A model generated the notes under the pieces. That model worked only from the letters and a program-made list of their open reading frames with translations. It was not told where the DNA came from and ran no database searches. Of a DNA stretch of 6,901 nt, positions 6,364 through 6,901 are shown one piece after another. The DNA lies in contig JAIRMT010000134.1 in the NCBI GenBank assembly GCA_031258505.1, positions 1 to 6,901 on the forward strand, given 5' to 3'. Position 1 is the stretch's first letter, and every line of letters starts with the position of its first letter. The position numbers and the translations under genes are program-made. The stretch is from Treponema sp. (GTDB lineage Bacteria > Spirochaetota > Spirochaetia > Treponematales > Breznakiellaceae).

Positions 6364-6901
6364 ATGGCGAAGATAAGCATTCGGGATTTGGCGCGGGCGG
6401 CGGATTTTCTTGATGAGATAAATGACCCGCGGCGGACGGCATACGGGAATATCCGGCATAAACTGGTGGACATCATCGTGATTGCCTTTACGGCGGGCTT
6501 ATGCGGGTATGAAAACTACGAGAAGATAGAGGAATTTGGGCGGTTAAAGCTGGATTTTTTCAAAAGGTTTCTTGAATTGCCGAATGGGATACCGGATGAG
6601 ACGGCGTTTCGGCGGGTGATGCAGTGTCTGAACCCGTATGAACTGAAGGAAGGTCTGGAAAACTGGCTGTTAGACCTAAAACTGCGAACCAAGAGCGAGG
6701 AGGAGGACACCCGTCTGGTGAACATAGACGGGAAGACAATACGGGGGAGCGGGTTTCATGTGGTTAGCGCGTGGGTAGGGGAACACGGGCTTACCCTGGG
6801 TAAGTGGCGACAGAGGAGAAAAGCAACGAAATAACGGCGGTACCGAAACTGCTGGATATGCTGGACATACAAGGAGATGGGGTAACTGCGGACGCAATGA
6901 G
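6364..6901 (+). pseudogene. ISAs1-family (H-repeat/DDE) transposase, frameshifted, runs off the window
   Basis: The N-terminal DDE-associated domain is clear: DPRRTAYGNIRHKLVDIIVI (residues 21-40), ENYEKIEEFGRLKLDFFKRF (50-69) and LPNGIPDETAFRRVMQCLNP (72-91). NIDGKTIRGSG carries the first catalytic aspartate at D122, followed directly by FHVVSAWVGEHGLTLG (131-146). At about 6802-6804 the frame breaks: the original frame ends soon after at TAA (6832-6834), while the frame one base back continues with VATEEKSNEITAVPKLLDML and GVTADAM, holding the second catalytic aspartate, to the window end. This is a one-base deletion. The spacer between GKTIRGSG and FHVVSAW looks shorter than in ISAs1 relatives I recall, so a small in-frame loss is also possible. 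Family members are about 370-400 residues, so roughly half lies outside. The left end of the element is probably within 6272-6350, but I cannot fix its inverted repeat. Confidence 0.85.

Overview
The window looks like a chromosomal segment of a host-associated spirochaete, most likely a gut treponeme. The evidence is the moderate GC content, a decayed C-terminal domain of a type I associate with Treponema proteins (ending in the GKTVYYAVCYEN / EEAIIG pattern), an integrase N-terminus of a type I recall from termite-gut treponemes (MSKPKQPFAIQRR start), Uma2-family remnants and an ISAs1-type transposase. The taxonomic call is inference from family resemblance; no search was run.

Layout. 1-105: tandem array of 21-bp units in two alternating versions, cut by the window start. 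106-320: intergenic, ending in a near-consensus promoter and ribosome binding site. 321-716 (+): intact small flavin-binding split-barrel protein of the pyridoxamine 5'-phosphate oxidase family. 717-1738: a gene graveyard with the 3' end of a decayed gene on the minus strand (830-about 1090) and a frameshifted, internally deleted Uma2-family nuclease-like gene on the plus strand (about 1262-1632). 1700-1735: perfect 14-bp hairpin directly behind the next gene. 1739-5305 (-): complete single-chain pyruvate:ferredoxin oxidoreductase (nifJ/por, 1188 residues) with all cofactor ligands visible. 5306-5447: divergent promoter region. 5448-5518 (+): tRNA-Gly with anticodon CCC and a textbook promoter. 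5631-6271 (+): broken tyrosine recombinase beside the tRNA, with an in-frame TGA and a large internal deletion. 6364-6901 (+): ISAs1-type transposase with a one-base frameshift, running off the window.

How it fits together. The functional cargo is three items: central anaerobic pyruvate metabolism (pyruvate + CoA to acetyl-CoA + CO2 + reduced ferredoxin), a small flavoprotein of unknown substrate, and a glycine tRNA. Both flanks of the oxidoreductase carry decaying accessory DNA. On one side is a dead integrase next to the tRNA, then a dead insertion sequence. On the other are two dead gene remnants. This is what old mobile-element insertion and decay around a conserved metabolic gene would leave. 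I see no intact novel system; the most unexplained element is the 21-bp two-type repeat array at the left edge.
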